From Streptomyces sp. SID3343 (lineage in GTDB: Bacteria; Actinomycetota; Actinomycetes; Streptomycetales; Streptomycetaceae): DNA of 57,724 nucleotides. Position numbers and translations under genes: made by a program. Of this stretch, positions 29,240 to 41,053 are shown piece by piece. Location: assembly GCF_009865215.1 (NCBI RefSeq), contig NZ_WWJX01000770.1, forward strand, positions 1-57,724. The letters run 5' to 3'. Under the pieces are notes generated by a model. That model had not been told where the DNA came from. It searched no databases and was given only the letters and a program-made list of their open reading frames with translations. The number at the start of each line of letters is the position of its first letter. Position 1 is the first letter of the stretch.

Positions 29240-29821
29240 GTGCGGTACGTACCTCCCCTGGTCTGCACGGCCGTGGGTCGGGTCCGGTTCGATGGGTGGA
29301 CGCGGCCCGTTCGTCACCGCTCCGAGGGACGTTCACCGTACGGCAATCCGTCGGTTATCAGAATCATGTCCCGCATCGGGCTCTCGTGTGCGGGCTTTCG
29401 CCGATGGCAACCCTTTGTCGTCGTCGACGACAGGGCCGCCGCGGCGACCGACTGCGGTTTCCTGCCGTCGACCGGAGATCGGCAACGGCAGGGCGCCGGG
29501 CCCGCGTCCACGATATGAACGCCCTCGTAAGAGCGCCGTCAGCACCCGGAGCCGAACGCGCCGATCCAGGCGCCCGTTGTGCGCACCGGTCGCGGCAAGC
29601 GAGCAGGGCGGGCCGGCCCACGACCTCGCCTGGGCTTGGTCGAACCCGGCCGCAGCGCCTGTACAAGCGCCCACTCCGGCGCCGCGGGTGGCGAACGGCG
29701 CGATGCCGGTCGACGCACCGGACGACCAGGCGCACGTCTTTCTCGGAGGTGGTCCACTCCACCCGGCAGCGACTCGAGCACGTGGAACTTCCCGGGTATT
29801 CCACTCGAATGAGTGCGCGCG
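29240..29821. other. Intergenic gap, no feature recognised
   Basis: 580 bases between the siderophore synthetase and the ATP-binding protein gene, both minus. I looked for an iron-repressor (DmdR/IdeR-type) box before the synthetase and found none convincing. Open frames here are GC-rich shadows. Confidence 0.6.
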
Positions 29822-30244
29822 TCACGCCACCGGCCACGGGAGAATCACCCACAGGGTCTTGCCGTCGGGGTGTGCCTCGATGTGGATCTGACCGCCGAAC
29901 TCGGTCACGATGTTGCGTACGATGAGCAGGCCGCGGCCGGAGGTGTCGTCGACGGTCTCCAGCAGTGCGACGGGCCGGTAGGGGTGGCGGTCGCGAACTC
30001 CCAACCACAACCACCCGTCGTGCACGGTGCATGTGACGGACACCTCGGGCGACAGGACGGCCGCGTGTTCGACCGAATTGGTGATCAGTTCGGATGCGAC
30101 CAGTTTCAGGGCGTAGCCCAAGTCGTGTCCGTAGGGCAGTCCCCAGTAGGTCAAATGGTCCGCGAGGGCCCGTCTGGCCTGGGAAACCGAGGCCGGTAGG
30201 GCGGGCAGGGTGAACCAGCAGGAGCGTTCGTATCCGGTTCCCAT
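29822..30244 (-). CDS. ATP-binding anti-sigma regulatory kinase-like protein (RsbW-type HATPase)
   Basis: 140 residues, one GHKL/HATPase_c domain. The N-box is VASELITNSVEHA (about 50-62) and the G1 region GVRDRHPYRP has D at the expected place. The G2 loop is TSGRGLLIVRNIV, and the domain ends in TLWVILPW. These small cytosolic kinases are abundant in streptomycetes. They usually bind and phosphorylate anti-anti-sigma proteins or sequester sigma factors. ATG behind AAAGGGG. No partner anti-anti-sigma gene adjoins, so its target is unknown. Confidence 0.88.
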   Translation of the reverse strand: MGTGYERSCWFTLPALPASVSQARRALADHLTYWGLPYGHDLGYALKLVASELITNSVEHAAVLSPEVSVTCTVHDGWLWLGVRDRHPYRPVALLETVDDTSGRGLLIVRNIVTEFGGQIHIEAHPDGKTLWVILPWPVA

Positions 30245-30483
30245 GTCACCCCTTTCGGCGCCGCGCCTCAGCGTACTGACCGGCGCGCGTGCGGGCGCGC
30301 GGTTGACGATTCGTCATATCGCTTCGATTCGATGATCGGTCGCGTGTGTGAGTGAAGGTCGACATGGGCAAGACCACCGCAGTCCACGCCCCTCCCGGCG
30401 CGTGACCGTGAGCGCCGAACAGCGGCATTCCTGTGCGAATGACCGACTTGTGAACGGCGCGGATTCCTGAAGGGTGACTACCT

Positions 30484-30981
30484 GTGGGTGAAGATCTCGA
30501 CGCCGTCGAACAGGTCATGCTGGCCAACCTTCTCGACGGTCGGCGACCTCGCCGGCGTAGTTCGGAGATGCCGACCCGGTCCAATCGACAGCATCAACCA
30601 CCGCAACAGCGCCGCCAGGCGCAGTCGGTGCCCCGTGCGGTGATTCCGGCCCCCGCGCCGGCCCCCGCCGCCAATCGCGACGCTACGCGCGTTCTCGACA
30701 TCGGTCGAGTGATCAAGCAAATCGACCCGCGCACGACCCCCGAGCAGCGGCACGCGATGGCGACGAGCTGGACGCAGTTGGATCTGACCGCCGCACAGGT
30801 GTTGGCGTGGCTGACGGCCGGCATCTTGCCGAGCGAGCACGCGCTCGCGGCCACGTGCCTGGATCGAGGGCTGACCCCGCAGGACATGAAGACCAGGGTG
30901 GAGGGCGTGCGCGTGGTCGAGCGGCTGCGCAGCGAAGGCGTGGACGGTGTGGTGGCGTTGCTGCGCACGGGTACCGCGTAG
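30484..30981 (+). CDS. Conserved hypothetical protein with Pro/Ala/Gln-rich linker
   Basis: 165 residues from GTG 30484 (GAAGGG upstream). The first 20 residues are acidic and helical. Residues 20-65 are basic and rich in Pro, Gln and Ala. The C-terminal 100 residues form a helical domain with ARVLDIG-like start, PEQRHAMATSWTQL, AQVLAWLTAGILP and LTPQDMKTRVEGVRVVERLR. I do not recognise a family. The helical C-terminus could be a small regulatory or DNA-associated domain. The gene lies in front of the MFS exporter on the same strand, 70 bases away, but that gene has its own promoter candidate. Confidence 0.65.
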   Translation: MGEDLDAVEQVMLANLLDGRRPRRRSSEMPTRSNRQHQPPQQRRQAQSVPRAVIPAPAPAPAANRDATRVLDIGRVIKQIDPRTTPEQRHAMATSWTQLDLTAAQVLAWLTAGILPSEHALAATCLDRGLTPQDMKTRVEGVRVVERLRSEGVDGVVALLRTGTA

Positions 30982-31013
30982 GGATTCCGTCGGCAGGTTG
31001 CCGAGGATGATCA

Positions 31014-33114
<2,101 letters not shown>

Positions 33115-33183
33115 GCGATGTATGGAAGCGGAGTGTCGCGTAGCGGCGCCCTGAGATCACTCGAACGAGGGACACTGTGTCGT

Positions 33184-33672
33184 ATGAACGAGTGGGAGTT
33201 GTGGCGTCAGGACGACAATGGCGCCCGCTTTCGAATCCGGGGCTACACGGATCGTGTCGCGGCGTTCGCCGGCCTGTTGGTGATCGAGTCCGGGATGCCG
33301 CACAAGCAGGTGTACTGGGTCGAGGGGCCGCGTGCCCCGGCCTGCCCGACGCTTGCCGCGGCGGCGGATCTGATCGAGGTTGCGACTGCGGGTCGGGAGC
33401 CGTCGCCTGCCGCGTTCGTGGCGGCCTTTCGGCATGTGGGGGTGTCGTTGCGGGACGAGCAGCGGCTGGCCCCGGACACGATCGCGGCCGTCTTCCGCGC
33501 GGCGTGGGACACCGCAGTGCCCGATACCGATCCGGCTGCTGCCACTGATGTTGCCTGTGGCGACACTCGGCTGCTCCTGTCCCGCGCCACCGCCGGGCTG
33601 CGGGCTCACGAGGTCGACGCGGTCCTGCGGTGGCCGGATCTCGTCGGCCTCGTGGTGGCGGCGCCGTGCTGA
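33184..33672 (+). CDS. Conserved hypothetical protein, SPOR-like N-terminus
   Basis: 162 residues. The first 50, beginning NEWELWRQDDNGARFRIRGY and running to HKQVYWVEGP, form a short alpha/beta unit. I remember it as a stand-alone domain in many streptomycete small proteins, where residues are laid out like a SPOR or ferredoxin fold. The rest is Ala-rich and helical. ATG 33184 with GAGGGA 13 bases upstream. Function unknown. It shares a 70-base promoter region with the divergent gene. Confidence 0.65.
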   Translation: MNEWELWRQDDNGARFRIRGYTDRVAAFAGLLVIESGMPHKQVYWVEGPRAPACPTLAAAADLIEVATAGREPSPAAFVAAFRHVGVSLRDEQRLAPDTIAAVFRAAWDTAVPDTDPAAATDVACGDTRLLLSRATAGLRAHEVDAVLRWPDLVGLVVAAPC

Positions 33673-34527
33673 CCGCGGTCGGCATCTCCCCTGACAGTTC
33701 GTCGACTCGGCGGGAATCGGTGCGTGAGCCGCCCCCCGGCACCCCGGCACCCCGGCACCCCGGCCCGGAACGGTCCCTAACCGATCCGGGCACGTCTCGG
33801 CGCGGACGGTTTGGGCTGTGTGTTCGTGAACCGTCCACCAGTGACGACCCATCGCTCGACATCCGGGGCGGCGACCGGCACGGGCGCGGTGAAGAAACCA
33901 GTCCGGGCGCCACCACCCCGGGCCCGGTCTCGCCCGCCCCTGTGGACCGTCCCCACCGAAACGGCTCGACCGCGCTGACCGGCTCGGCTGCCCCGGCTGC
34001 GGCGGGCCCGACGTCGAGCGCAGATCGATCTTTGGCGGCGAGCGAGATTCGGCACAACCTGCAAGGCACCACCTTCTCGGTGCCCGCAGGCTGGGCCGTG
34101 GCCCGGGGCTCGACCGACCGAACGTCATCGTTGTGCTGCCACCCGCCGCTTTGGTGGGTCGGCCGTTGGACGGTTGCGACGTAGACGGCGTCGAGATCCG
34201 CCTCCCCCACCTACCCGGCGACGAGTGGGGTCGCGCCGTGGACTCGAATTCGGCTCGGGCCCGGTCCCGGGCGAGTGACCCCTGGTGGCGCGACGTCGTG
34301 CCGCGCGGCCGTTCGATGCCCACATCGTCCGCGATCATCGAACGCGGCTTTCGTTCGGTGGGCCCAAAGACAACCGACAACCGCCGCCGGCAGGAGACTT
34401 GTGCCACCGACCGGTCGTATCACCCACGGGTGGGATGGTCGCCGGTCACGAAGCTCTCCATCCAGACGTTCGCGATTCCCCCGAGTCCGGACGCGACGAT
34501 CGATCGCATCGCCGCGTCCTTCGACTT
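33673..34527. other. Intergenic gap with a short direct repeat; no gene recognised
   Basis: About 850 bases. A CCCCGGCA unit is repeated three times at 33735-33760. Open frames such as 34133-34648 have no recognisable domain, no good start site and an unusual residue mix, so I do not call them. A decayed gene is possible because composition between 34030 and 34540 is less extreme than in the other gaps. Confidence 0.5.
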
Positions 34528-34565
34528 CTCCGGCTACGCCGGAGCCCCCGGCTTAGCGCAGCCGG
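34528..34565 (-). terminator. Two tandem stem-loops after the I36 inhibitor gene
   Basis: Perfect CTCCGGC/GCCGGAG (34528-34544, 3-base loop) and CCGGCT/AGCCGG (34548-34565, 6-base loop). The second abuts the stop codon of the minus-strand gene that ends at 34566. Confidence 0.55.
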
Positions 34566-34952
34566 TCAGGGCTTCTCCCAGATCTGGAATGCGCGTACCA
34601 CATACGGCACTTTGGGCACGAAAACGCCTTGGCCCGGATACGTACTGAAATCGCCCTCCGTGGCGCACTCGCGGCTCTGATACATCGTCACGTATCGATC
34701 CATGCGGTTGGCGAACGACAACGCGTCGACACCATCGGGCAGCGACACACACTCGTTGGCGTTGGTCGTCGCCAATTCGAAAGTCGCCGCAGGCGTGCCG
34801 GTGAAACCCGGCGCGGCCCAGAAGCAGACCTGCCCCGGTACGCAAGATGCGGCAGTGGCCTCGCCTGCGAACGCACCCGGCGACGCCATCGCGGACAACA
34901 GGCTGGTGGTCAAAGCAAGAGCGCAGACAATACGACGTCGCATGCCGCTCAT
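34566..34952 (-). CDS. Secreted peptidase inhibitor family I36 protein
   Basis: 128 residues. A signal peptide spans 1-29 (RRR, then ALALTTSLLSAMASPG, cleavage near AFA-GE). The mature domain starts CVPGQVCFWAAPGFTG, the hallmark of I36/SMI-like inhibitors with a beta/gamma-crystallin-like fold. It has further Cys at CVSL and ECATEG that can make a second disulfide, and it ends in FQIWEKP. Probably an extracellular metalloprotease inhibitor or a stabilising protein. ATG 34952 is the first residue that gives a signal peptide. It diverges from another secreted protein at 35144. Confidence 0.82.
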   Translation of the reverse strand: MSGMRRRIVCALALTTSLLSAMASPGAFAGEATAASCVPGQVCFWAAPGFTGTPAATFELATTNANECVSLPDGVDALSFANRMDRYVTMYQSRECATEGDFSTYPGQGVFVPKVPYVVRAFQIWEKP

Positions 34953-35143
34953 CGGTAATCCCCGTTCGTCGAATCCTTGCCCCGGTTCCGACGTGCCCCA
35001 ACTGTCACCCGTAGAGCGTGAGATCGCATGCGAATCGGGTCTGATTCGCTCGAAAGAGTGCAGTAGGCCGCAAGTGACCCTATTGGGGAACCGACCCACG
35101 AAACGTTTCGTCTCAGTTGATATCGCGTCTCTCGGAGGCTGTC

Positions 35144-35647
35144 ATGACTGTTGCGTCCACTCCTCGCCGCCGTCTCGCCCGTTCCGCCCTCGGCGTCGCC
35201 GCCGTCGCGGCTATCGCAGCTACCACCGTGTTGTCCGGCACCGCGCAAGCAGCCGGACCGACCTACCTGACCGACATGCGCACCGGACAACACGCGACGT
35301 ACGACCGTGTTGTGCTCGACTTCTCCACCGGCGTACCCGCGTACGGAACGACGACCACGAGCGGGCTCGAGAACTGCGGGAGCGGCAAGCCGATCACATT
35401 CCCCAACAGCGCCGCGTACGTCGAACTCGACATCGCGAGCGCCGCCCACGACCCGAACACCGGCCAGCCGACCTACACCGGACCGCGCACCGTCGTCACC
35501 AATCTGCCTTCGGTCACCGGTTATGCGATCACGTGCGACTTCGAGGGCCATTTGTCGGTCGGCATCGGTTACAAGAGCAACGTGCGCGAGGTGTCCACAA
35601 GCATTCTCACCAACCCGAGCCGCGTCGTCGTCGACGTCAAGCGCTGA
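35144..35647 (+). CDS. Secreted AMIN-like domain protein
   Basis: 167 residues. A signal peptide of about 38 residues (PRRRLAR then SALGVAAVAAIAATTVLSG, cleavage near AQA-AG). The remainder is a beta-rich domain with YLTDMRTGQHATYDRVVLDF and SRVVVDVKR at the end, the pattern of AMIN-like domains, which often bind cell-wall glycans. A Cys pair (ENCGSG and ITCDFEG) could form a disulfide. ATG 35144 behind GGAGG. The gene is divergent from the I36 inhibitor and transcribed alone. Confidence 0.78.
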   Translation: MTVASTPRRRLARSALGVAAVAAIAATTVLSGTAQAAGPTYLTDMRTGQHATYDRVVLDFSTGVPAYGTTTTSGLENCGSGKPITFPNSAAYVELDIASAAHDPNTGQPTYTGPRTVVTNLPSVTGYAITCDFEGHLSVGIGYKSNVREVSTSILTNPSRVVVDVKR

Positions 35648-35695
35648 GCCTCACCGCCCGAGGACACGCCCACTTCGCCGTCCGCGGGCACACGC

Positions 35696-36352
35696 TTACT
35701 GCGCCATCCGCCGTTCGACCGCCGCCAGTTCGGCGGCGGTCAGGATGTTGGGTGTCCCGACCGCGAGCGAACGCACATAGACCTCGCACAACCACTCCAA
35801 GACCCGCGTACGGTCGTACGCCTGGGTGAGGTCGCGTCCCACCGTGACGCCCCCGTGATTGGCCAGCAGCGCCGCGCTGCGGCCACCCGCGACCGCCTCG
35901 CGGACGGCCGCGGCCAACTCACGGGTGCCGTAGGTTGCGTACGGTGCCACTCGCACGTCGTGCCCGCCGAGCAGCAGCACGTTGTAGTGGATGGCCGGCA
36001 GGACGGGCAGCGTTGTCGCGACGACCGCGCCGAACACCGCGTGCGTGTGCACCACGGCCCCCGCGTCGGGGTCGGCTTCGTACAGCGCGAGGTGCATCGG
36101 GGTCTCGGAGGACGGTGCCCGCGTGCCTTCGACGACGGTCCCCGACAGGTCGACGACCACGCAGTCGTCCGGCGTCATGCGCTCCAACGGTGCTCCTGAG
36201 GGCGTTACCGCGATCAACCGTCCGCGGCGCACGCTCAGGTTGCCCGACGAGCCGACGACGAGACCGCTCTCGACGATCAGCCGGCCGAACTCGCACAGTT
36301 CCCGACGCTCGTCCTCCAACAACACCGCGGCCTCCAGCCGGATCACGATCAC
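35696..36352 (-). CDS. Class II aldolase/adducin family protein
   Basis: About 218 residues from GTG 36352; the frame extends to 36394, and GTG 36346 is equally possible. A zinc-dependent aldolase of the fuculose-phosphate or ribulose-phosphate epimerase type. Seen are GLVVGSSGNLSVR (phosphate loop), the catalytic Glu in SSETPMHLALY, the metal His pair in VHTHAVFG, and the later metal His in ALLANHGGVTVG. Likely substrate is L-fuculose 1-phosphate or a related sugar phosphate. No sugar kinase or isomerase is adjacent. A 195-base gap separates it from the BCCT gene. Confidence 0.87.
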   Translation of the reverse strand: MIVIRLEAAVLLEDERRELCEFGRLIVESGLVVGSSGNLSVRRGRLIAVTPSGAPLERMTPDDCVVVDLSGTVVEGTRAPSSETPMHLALYEADPDAGAVVHTHAVFGAVVATTLPVLPAIHYNVLLLGGHDVRVAPYATYGTRELAAAVREAVAGGRSAALLANHGGVTVGRDLTQAYDRTRVLEWLCEVYVRSLAVGTPNILTAAELAAVERRMAQ

Positions 36353-36546
36353 GAGGGGATCCGAACAGAACAGAACGAATCCGAACGGATCCAATCAGAC
36401 TCACGGCGCCTGGCTCCGCGCCACCCGGCTCTGCGCCCTCGAATGCGCGCTCTCGAATCCGATTCTGTTCGACCGTGCGCCCGCGGTCGGAGATCGATCG
36501 GTCGGGCCCGGCCCGATCTCGCGCCCCCTTCTCCGCGCCGGCTCGA

Positions 36547-38184
36547 TCAGATCCCTCCGTGGTGGCGGTGAAACGCCTCCACGTCGATCTCGTCCTCCTC
36601 GTCGCCCACCGTCGTCCGCACCACGTCGGACAGTCCGCGTGGCCGAATCCGACGTGGCCCCGGTGCCACCATCGGGTCACTGCTCAGATCCTTGACGAGT
36701 GCGACGCACAGCGCGAGCATCACGAGCACGAACGGCAACGCGACCAAAATCGTCGCCTGTTGCAACGACGTGAGGCCACCCGCGACCAGCAGTACCGCGG
36801 CCACCGCCCCGATCAGCACGCCCCACCCCACCACCAGCCACCGAGCGGGCTTGAGCGACCCGCGGCTGGTCAGCGAACCGAGCACAAGCGATGCCGAGTC
36901 GGCGCCGGTCACGAAGTACAGCGCCACCAGGACCATCGCCACGATCGCGGTGATGGCGTACAGCGGGAGCGCGTCGAGCATCGCGAACAAGCCCGACTCA
37001 GGCCCCTCCGCGACCTTGGACACCAGATCGGCCGCCCCGGTCTGCTGAAACCGCAGCGCGGTTCCGCCCATCACCGCGAACCAGATCGTGCTCGCCCCGC
37101 TGGGCACGAGCAGTACGCCGATCACGAAATTGCGCACCGTGCGACCACGAGAGATGCGAGCGATGAACGTCCCCACGAAAGGTGCCCAGGACAGCCACCA
37201 CGCCCAGTAGAAGATCGTCCACTCGCCCATCCAGGCATCACCGCCGAACGTCCCGGTTCGAGTGGCGAGGGTGAGCAGGTCGTTGAGGTAACTGCCGACC
37301 GACGCGGGCAGCACCCCCAGGATGTACACGGTCGGCCCAACCACGAACACAAACAGCATGAGTACGAGCGCGAGCATCACGTTGGCGGTACTGAGCCACT
37401 TCACGCCGCGATGGATCCCGCTGAACGCGGACACCACGAACGCCGCCGTGAGCGCCACGATGACGACCACGTGCAACGTCGACGTGTCCTTGATGTCGGT
37501 GGTCAGGTCGAGACCCTTGCCCACCTGAAGCGCGCCCAGGCCCAGGCTCGTGGCCGAGCCGAACACGGTGGCGAAGATCGCCAGCAGGTCGATCGCTTGG
37601 CCGGCCGCACCGTCAGCGTGGCGCCCGAGCAGCGGTACGAACGCAGCGCTGACCCGGTTGCCACGACCACGACGAAACGTCGCGTACGCCAGCGCGAGGC
37701 CGGCGATCGCGTAGATCGCCCACGGGTGCAGCGTCCAGTGGAACAACGTCCACTCGATGGCGGCCCCGGCGGCCTTGGGAGTCCCCGCGACCGCGCCCGA
37801 GGCCGGTGGCGGGGTCGCGAAGTGCTGGATGGGTTCGGCCACCGCGTAAAACATCAGGCCGATGCCCATCCCGGCGCTGAACATCATCGCGACCCACGCG
37901 CCGGTACCGAACTCCGGTTCGTCGTCGTCCTTGCCGAGTCGGATACGGCCGTACTTGGACACCGCGATGAACACTGCGAGTACCAGAAAGATGTCGGCGG
38001 CGACCACGAACAGCCAACCGAAGTTGCGGATCGTCCAGGCGAGACCGTGCGAGGACGCGCTCTCGAGGGACCCCTTCGCGAGTACGCCCCACAGCACGAC
38101 ACCGAGGACGGCCGCGAAGCCGACACCGGCGACTACCGGGTCCACACCGGGCGCAGCGGCGGCATCTCGGCTCGATCCGCTCAC
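36547..38184 (-). CDS. BCCT family betaine/carnitine/choline transporter
   Basis: 545 residues, 12 transmembrane helices, cation- or proton-coupled importer of quaternary ammonium solutes. The GMGIGLMFYAVAEPIQHF motif (about 104-121) is present, and WTLFHWTLHPWAIYAIAG supplies the aromatic box. A charged cytoplasmic loop SKYGRIRLGKDDDEPEF lies between helices 2 and 3. GTG 38184 with AAGGA upstream. Likely used for osmoprotection or for supplying choline or glycine betaine. Transcribed alone. Confidence 0.93.
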   Translation of the reverse strand: MSGSSRDAAAAPGVDPVVAGVGFAAVLGVVLWGVLAKGSLESASSHGLAWTIRNFGWLFVVAADIFLVLAVFIAVSKYGRIRLGKDDDEPEFGTGAWVAMMFSAGMGIGLMFYAVAEPIQHFATPPPASGAVAGTPKAAGAAIEWTLFHWTLHPWAIYAIAGLALAYATFRRGRGNRVSAAFVPLLGRHADGAAGQAIDLLAIFATVFGSATSLGLGALQVGKGLDLTTDIKDTSTLHVVVIVALTAAFVVSAFSGIHRGVKWLSTANVMLALVLMLFVFVVGPTVYILGVLPASVGSYLNDLLTLATRTGTFGGDAWMGEWTIFYWAWWLSWAPFVGTFIARISRGRTVRNFVIGVLLVPSGASTIWFAVMGGTALRFQQTGAADLVSKVAEGPESGLFAMLDALPLYAITAIVAMVLVALYFVTGADSASLVLGSLTSRGSLKPARWLVVGWGVLIGAVAAVLLVAGGLTSLQQATILVALPFVLVMLALCVALVKDLSSDPMVAPGPRRIRPRGLSDVVRTTVGDEEDEIDVEAFHRHHGGI

Positions 38185-39188
38185 TGAGTCGTCCTTTTCA
38201 TCCGCTTATCTGCCATACGACATCGTGCGGTCTGGCGGTCCCGGCGCTGCGGGGCGCGCCGACCATCCCTTGGGCATCACCCCAATGCCGCACGTACTCA
38301 GGGCGGTCGCGGGCGCACCCCTGGGGCGGACGCGGGGATGCCTGCGGAGAACGTCGGGCTGTGGTTGTTCCGGGCTTCCTCTCGAACGCCCGCAGGTGTG
38401 CGGCCGGCTCGCACGAAAGCATCGGCCTCGTCGCAGACACACGTGCCGGTCGTCGAAACAGGACAGACCTTCGCGGACGGACGCGCCCGGTTGCGCGCGT
38501 GTGGGGCACACAGGGCAAGCGCACACCGGGTCGCGGGCGACGCCTTCAGCAGCCCAGCCTCACGCAGATTTGGCTGCCTGCGCCTGCCGGCGCCCTCCGG
38601 CGCCGGCAGGGCCGCCCGCACGCGCACCGGGCACCGGGCGCCCGCAGGCAAAGCCCACTCCACGCGCGCAGTCGCAGTCGGCGCGCCGACCCTCCCGGGC
38701 CTCCCGGAACCCCGCCGTGACCCCGGCCATGGCCGCAGCACCGGCTCCGGGAGGCATGTGCCCCGCGGTGCGACCAGCCCGCCTCGGACCGCGATCCCAA
38801 AGCCCGACGAGAGCGGACGCGACCGGCGAGAGCGGCGGGACCGCACTCGCCCGCCCGGTCTCGCCGGCCCTCCCCGCCCACCCGGAGGCACCCCCACCTC
38901 GACTCTCCTCCGTTTCCCCGGCGCGCCGCTGCGGGTGCTCCCTCGAATCGGCTGCCTCGACCCGCTGCCGTCCGCCCCGGCCCCCGCGCCCACCACCGAA
39001 CGCGCCCGCATCGCTCGAGACGTCCTGAGCCTGCGGCGATCAACGGCCGTCCCCGACACCGACTCGGCCGCGACCGCCCCACCCGCAAGCGCTCACGCCG
39101 GCGGCCCCAAGCCCCTCACCACCCACTGCCGCTCGCCCGCCGGCGCCGCGCCCCGCCGTGTCGGCGCACCGCTCGCGATCACCCCCGC
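38185..39188. other. 1-kb GC-rich gap with one perfect hairpin
   Basis: No gene recognised; open frames on both strands have Arg/Pro/Ala-rich shadow translations. A perfect 12-base stem, CCTGCCGGCGCC with GGCGCCGGCAGG and a 4-base loop, lies at 38583-38610. It is 580 bases past the ABC transporter genes, so it could end that transcript only with a very long 3' tail. The remainder shows nothing I can name. Confidence 0.55.
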
Positions 39189-40142
39189 TCACCCCCGGTA
39201 CAGCCGTGCCACCACTTCCTCGATCGTCGGTTCGAGCACGGACACGTCCCGCAGCCCACCTCCGTGCGCGATGCGTGCGATCAGTTCACCCGCCGGCACG
39301 CCCTCCAGCGCGAAGGTCACCCGTCGCCCTTCCGCCTCGACGCTCTCGACCGTGACGCCGGGCATGGCCGCGTCCGCGTCCACCGCCCTCGGCTCCTCCA
39401 GATCCACCACGACCCGCCGGCGCGAGCCGTAGCGTGTGTGCAGTGCCTCCAAGGTCCCGTCGTGCACGACGTGCCCGTGGTCGATCACGATCAGCCGCCG
39501 GCACAGGTGCTCGATATCGGCGAGGTCGTGCGTCGTGAGCACGGTCGTCACGTCGCCGCGATCGCGAATCTCCCCGAGAAACGCCCGCAGCGACTGCTTG
39601 CTGACCACGTCGAGGCCGATCGTCGGCTCGTCCAGAAAGAGCACGTCGGGCGCGTGCAGGAGCGCGGCGGTGATCTCGCCGCGCATCCTTTGCCCGAGCG
39701 AGAGTTGGCGCACCGGCGTGTCCATGAACTCGTCGAGTTCGAGCATCGCGCGACACTGCCTCAGTCGGGCCTCGTGGTCGGCTGCGGGCACCGAGTAGAC
39801 GTACCCGAGCAGCCGGAACGACTCGCGCAGCGGCAGGTCCCACCACAGTTGCGACCGCTGCCCGAAGACCACGCCGATCCGGCGGGCGAGCCGTCGTCGG
39901 CGCGGGACGGGTTCAAGGCCGCACACCCGCACGTATCCCGAACTCGGCGACAGGATGCCGGTCATCATCTTGAGCGTCGTGGACTTGCCGGCGCCGTTCG
40001 GGCCGATGTAGCCCACCGTCTCGCCACGCGTAATGCTCAGCTCGACCCCGTCCACGGCCGCGACCGTGTGGCTCTCGCGCCGGATTCGGCCGACCTTGCG
40101 TTTGACGGTGAACTCCTTGCGCAGGTCCCGCACTTCGATCAT
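39189..40142 (-). CDS. ABC transporter ATP-binding protein
   Basis: 317 residues from ATG 40142. Walker A GPNGAGKST is at 47-55, the Q-loop is GVVFGQRSQLWW, the signature variant LSLGQRMRGE, Walker B VLFLDEPTIGLD, and the H-loop LTTHD. This is the DrrA/CcmA-like exporter type. The frame continues upstream to GTG 40262, whose GTGA overlaps the permease stop. That longer form adds 40 residues with a run of seven Thr, so translation may begin there by coupling. Together with the two permeases it forms one export complex; the substrate is unknown. The gene is the last of the operon. Confidence 0.88.
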   Translation of the reverse strand: MIEVRDLRKEFTVKRKVGRIRRESHTVAAVDGVELSITRGETVGYIGPNGAGKSTTLKMMTGILSPSSGYVRVCGLEPVPRRRRLARRIGVVFGQRSQLWWDLPLRESFRLLGYVYSVPAADHEARLRQCRAMLELDEFMDTPVRQLSLGQRMRGEITAALLHAPDVLFLDEPTIGLDVVSKQSLRAFLGEIRDRGDVTTVLTTHDLADIEHLCRRLIVIDHGHVVHDGTLEALHTRYGSRRRVVVDLEEPRAVDADAAMPGVTVESVEAEGRRVTFALEGVPAGELIARIAHGGGLRDVSVLEPTIEEVVARLYRG

Positions 40143-40258
40143 CACCTCGGCCTCGCCTGCGCCCCTGCCCCTGGTTGCGCCCTTGGTCGTGGTCGTGGTT
40201 GTGGTCTCGCCCTCGGCCTCGACACCGGCCCCGTTGTCTGCTCCGGTCACCTGCACAG

Positions 40259-41053
40259 TCACGATCCCGTACTCCTGTAGTGCCGAATGCCCGTACGCCA
40301 CACGAACAACGCGAGTGCCCACGCGCCCAGTGCGGCGATCGGAACGAGCCACGCGAGCCAGGACGGCCCGCCGAGCGGATCCGCGCGTCCGGTCAGGACC
40401 AGCGCGGGGTGATAGCCGACGAGCGCGAGGCCCAGTCCGTACCCGAACACCCGGCGCAGTGCGACCGGGTAGATCGTGGCCGGGTAACGCGCGAACTCTT
40501 TGCCGCCGTAGGTGAACGCGTTCGCGATTTCGCCCGACTCGACGAACCAGAACGCGACGCTCGCGCCCAACACGAACGTCGCCGCGAACAGCGCGCAACC
40601 GGCAATCGGAGTGACCACGAGCAGCAGCGCGCGCCCTGGCGTCCACTCGATGTCGACGTACCAGAGCACGACCACCAGCAGCAGCGCCGATTGCGCGACG
40701 CGCCCGATCCGCCGCAACGAGAAGTCCGTACACAGAAGTTGCGGCAGTGCTCCCAGCGGACGAACCAGGATGGTGTCCAACAGACCGGTGCGAACATAGC
40801 GTGAGAGCCGTTCGATGTTGCCCACGAGAAGGTCGGCGAGATCAAACGAACATGACGCGAGCGCGGACATCAGCAGCACTTCGCGTAGGTCGAATCCGCC
40901 GATCGTGGGCGTGACGCGGAACAGGACCAGGACCACCGCGGCCTCGATCAATGTGGTGAACGCGGCCATCACCAGGTCCACGCAAAACGACGCGCGGTAT
41001 TGGGTCTGGCTGCGGATCTGGGCCCGGACGAGCCGGGCGTACGCCTCAACCAC
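40259..41053 (-). CDS. ABC-2 type transporter permease
   Basis: 264 residues, about six transmembrane helices, of the ABC2_membrane_6 (DUF990-like) kind. Family segments include VRAQIRSQTQYRASF at the N-terminus and LVRPLGALPQLL after the second helix, which resembles the L-I-R-P-x-x-x-x-x-Q motif of the family. GTG 41053 overlaps the end of the upstream permease by eight bases, and its own stop overlaps a GTG in frame with the ATPase gene. It forms the heterodimeric membrane part with the next gene. Confidence 0.85.
   Translation of the reverse strand: MVEAYARLVRAQIRSQTQYRASFCVDLVMAAFTTLIEAAVVLVLFRVTPTIGGFDLREVLLMSALASCSFDLADLLVGNIERLSRYVRTGLLDTILVRPLGALPQLLCTDFSLRRIGRVAQSALLLVVVLWYVDIEWTPGRALLLVVTPIAGCALFAATFVLGASVAFWFVESGEIANAFTYGGKEFARYPATIYPVALRRVFGYGLGLALVGYHPALVLTGRADPLGGPSWLAWLVPIAALGAWALALFVWRTGIRHYRSTGS

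Noticed and set aside
29240..29400. Iron-repressor box before the siderophore synthetase
   Set aside because: No 19-base inverted repeat of the TTAGGTTAGSCTAACCTAA kind could be found.
34133..34648. Plus-strand open frame of 171 codons
   Set aside because: No ribosome-binding site, no recognisable motif, and its end overlaps the I36 inhibitor gene on the other strand.
36353..36420. GGATCCG...CGGATCC inverted repeat with GAACAGAAC repeats before the aldolase
   Set aside because: Seven-base arms with a long loop and no U-tract; too weak to call an operator or terminator.
38298..39059. Possible repeated hypothetical protein in the 1-kb gap before the BCCT gene
   Set aside because: Cys/Arg/Pro-rich translation with no start signal; similar translations are common annotation artefacts in high-GC genomes.
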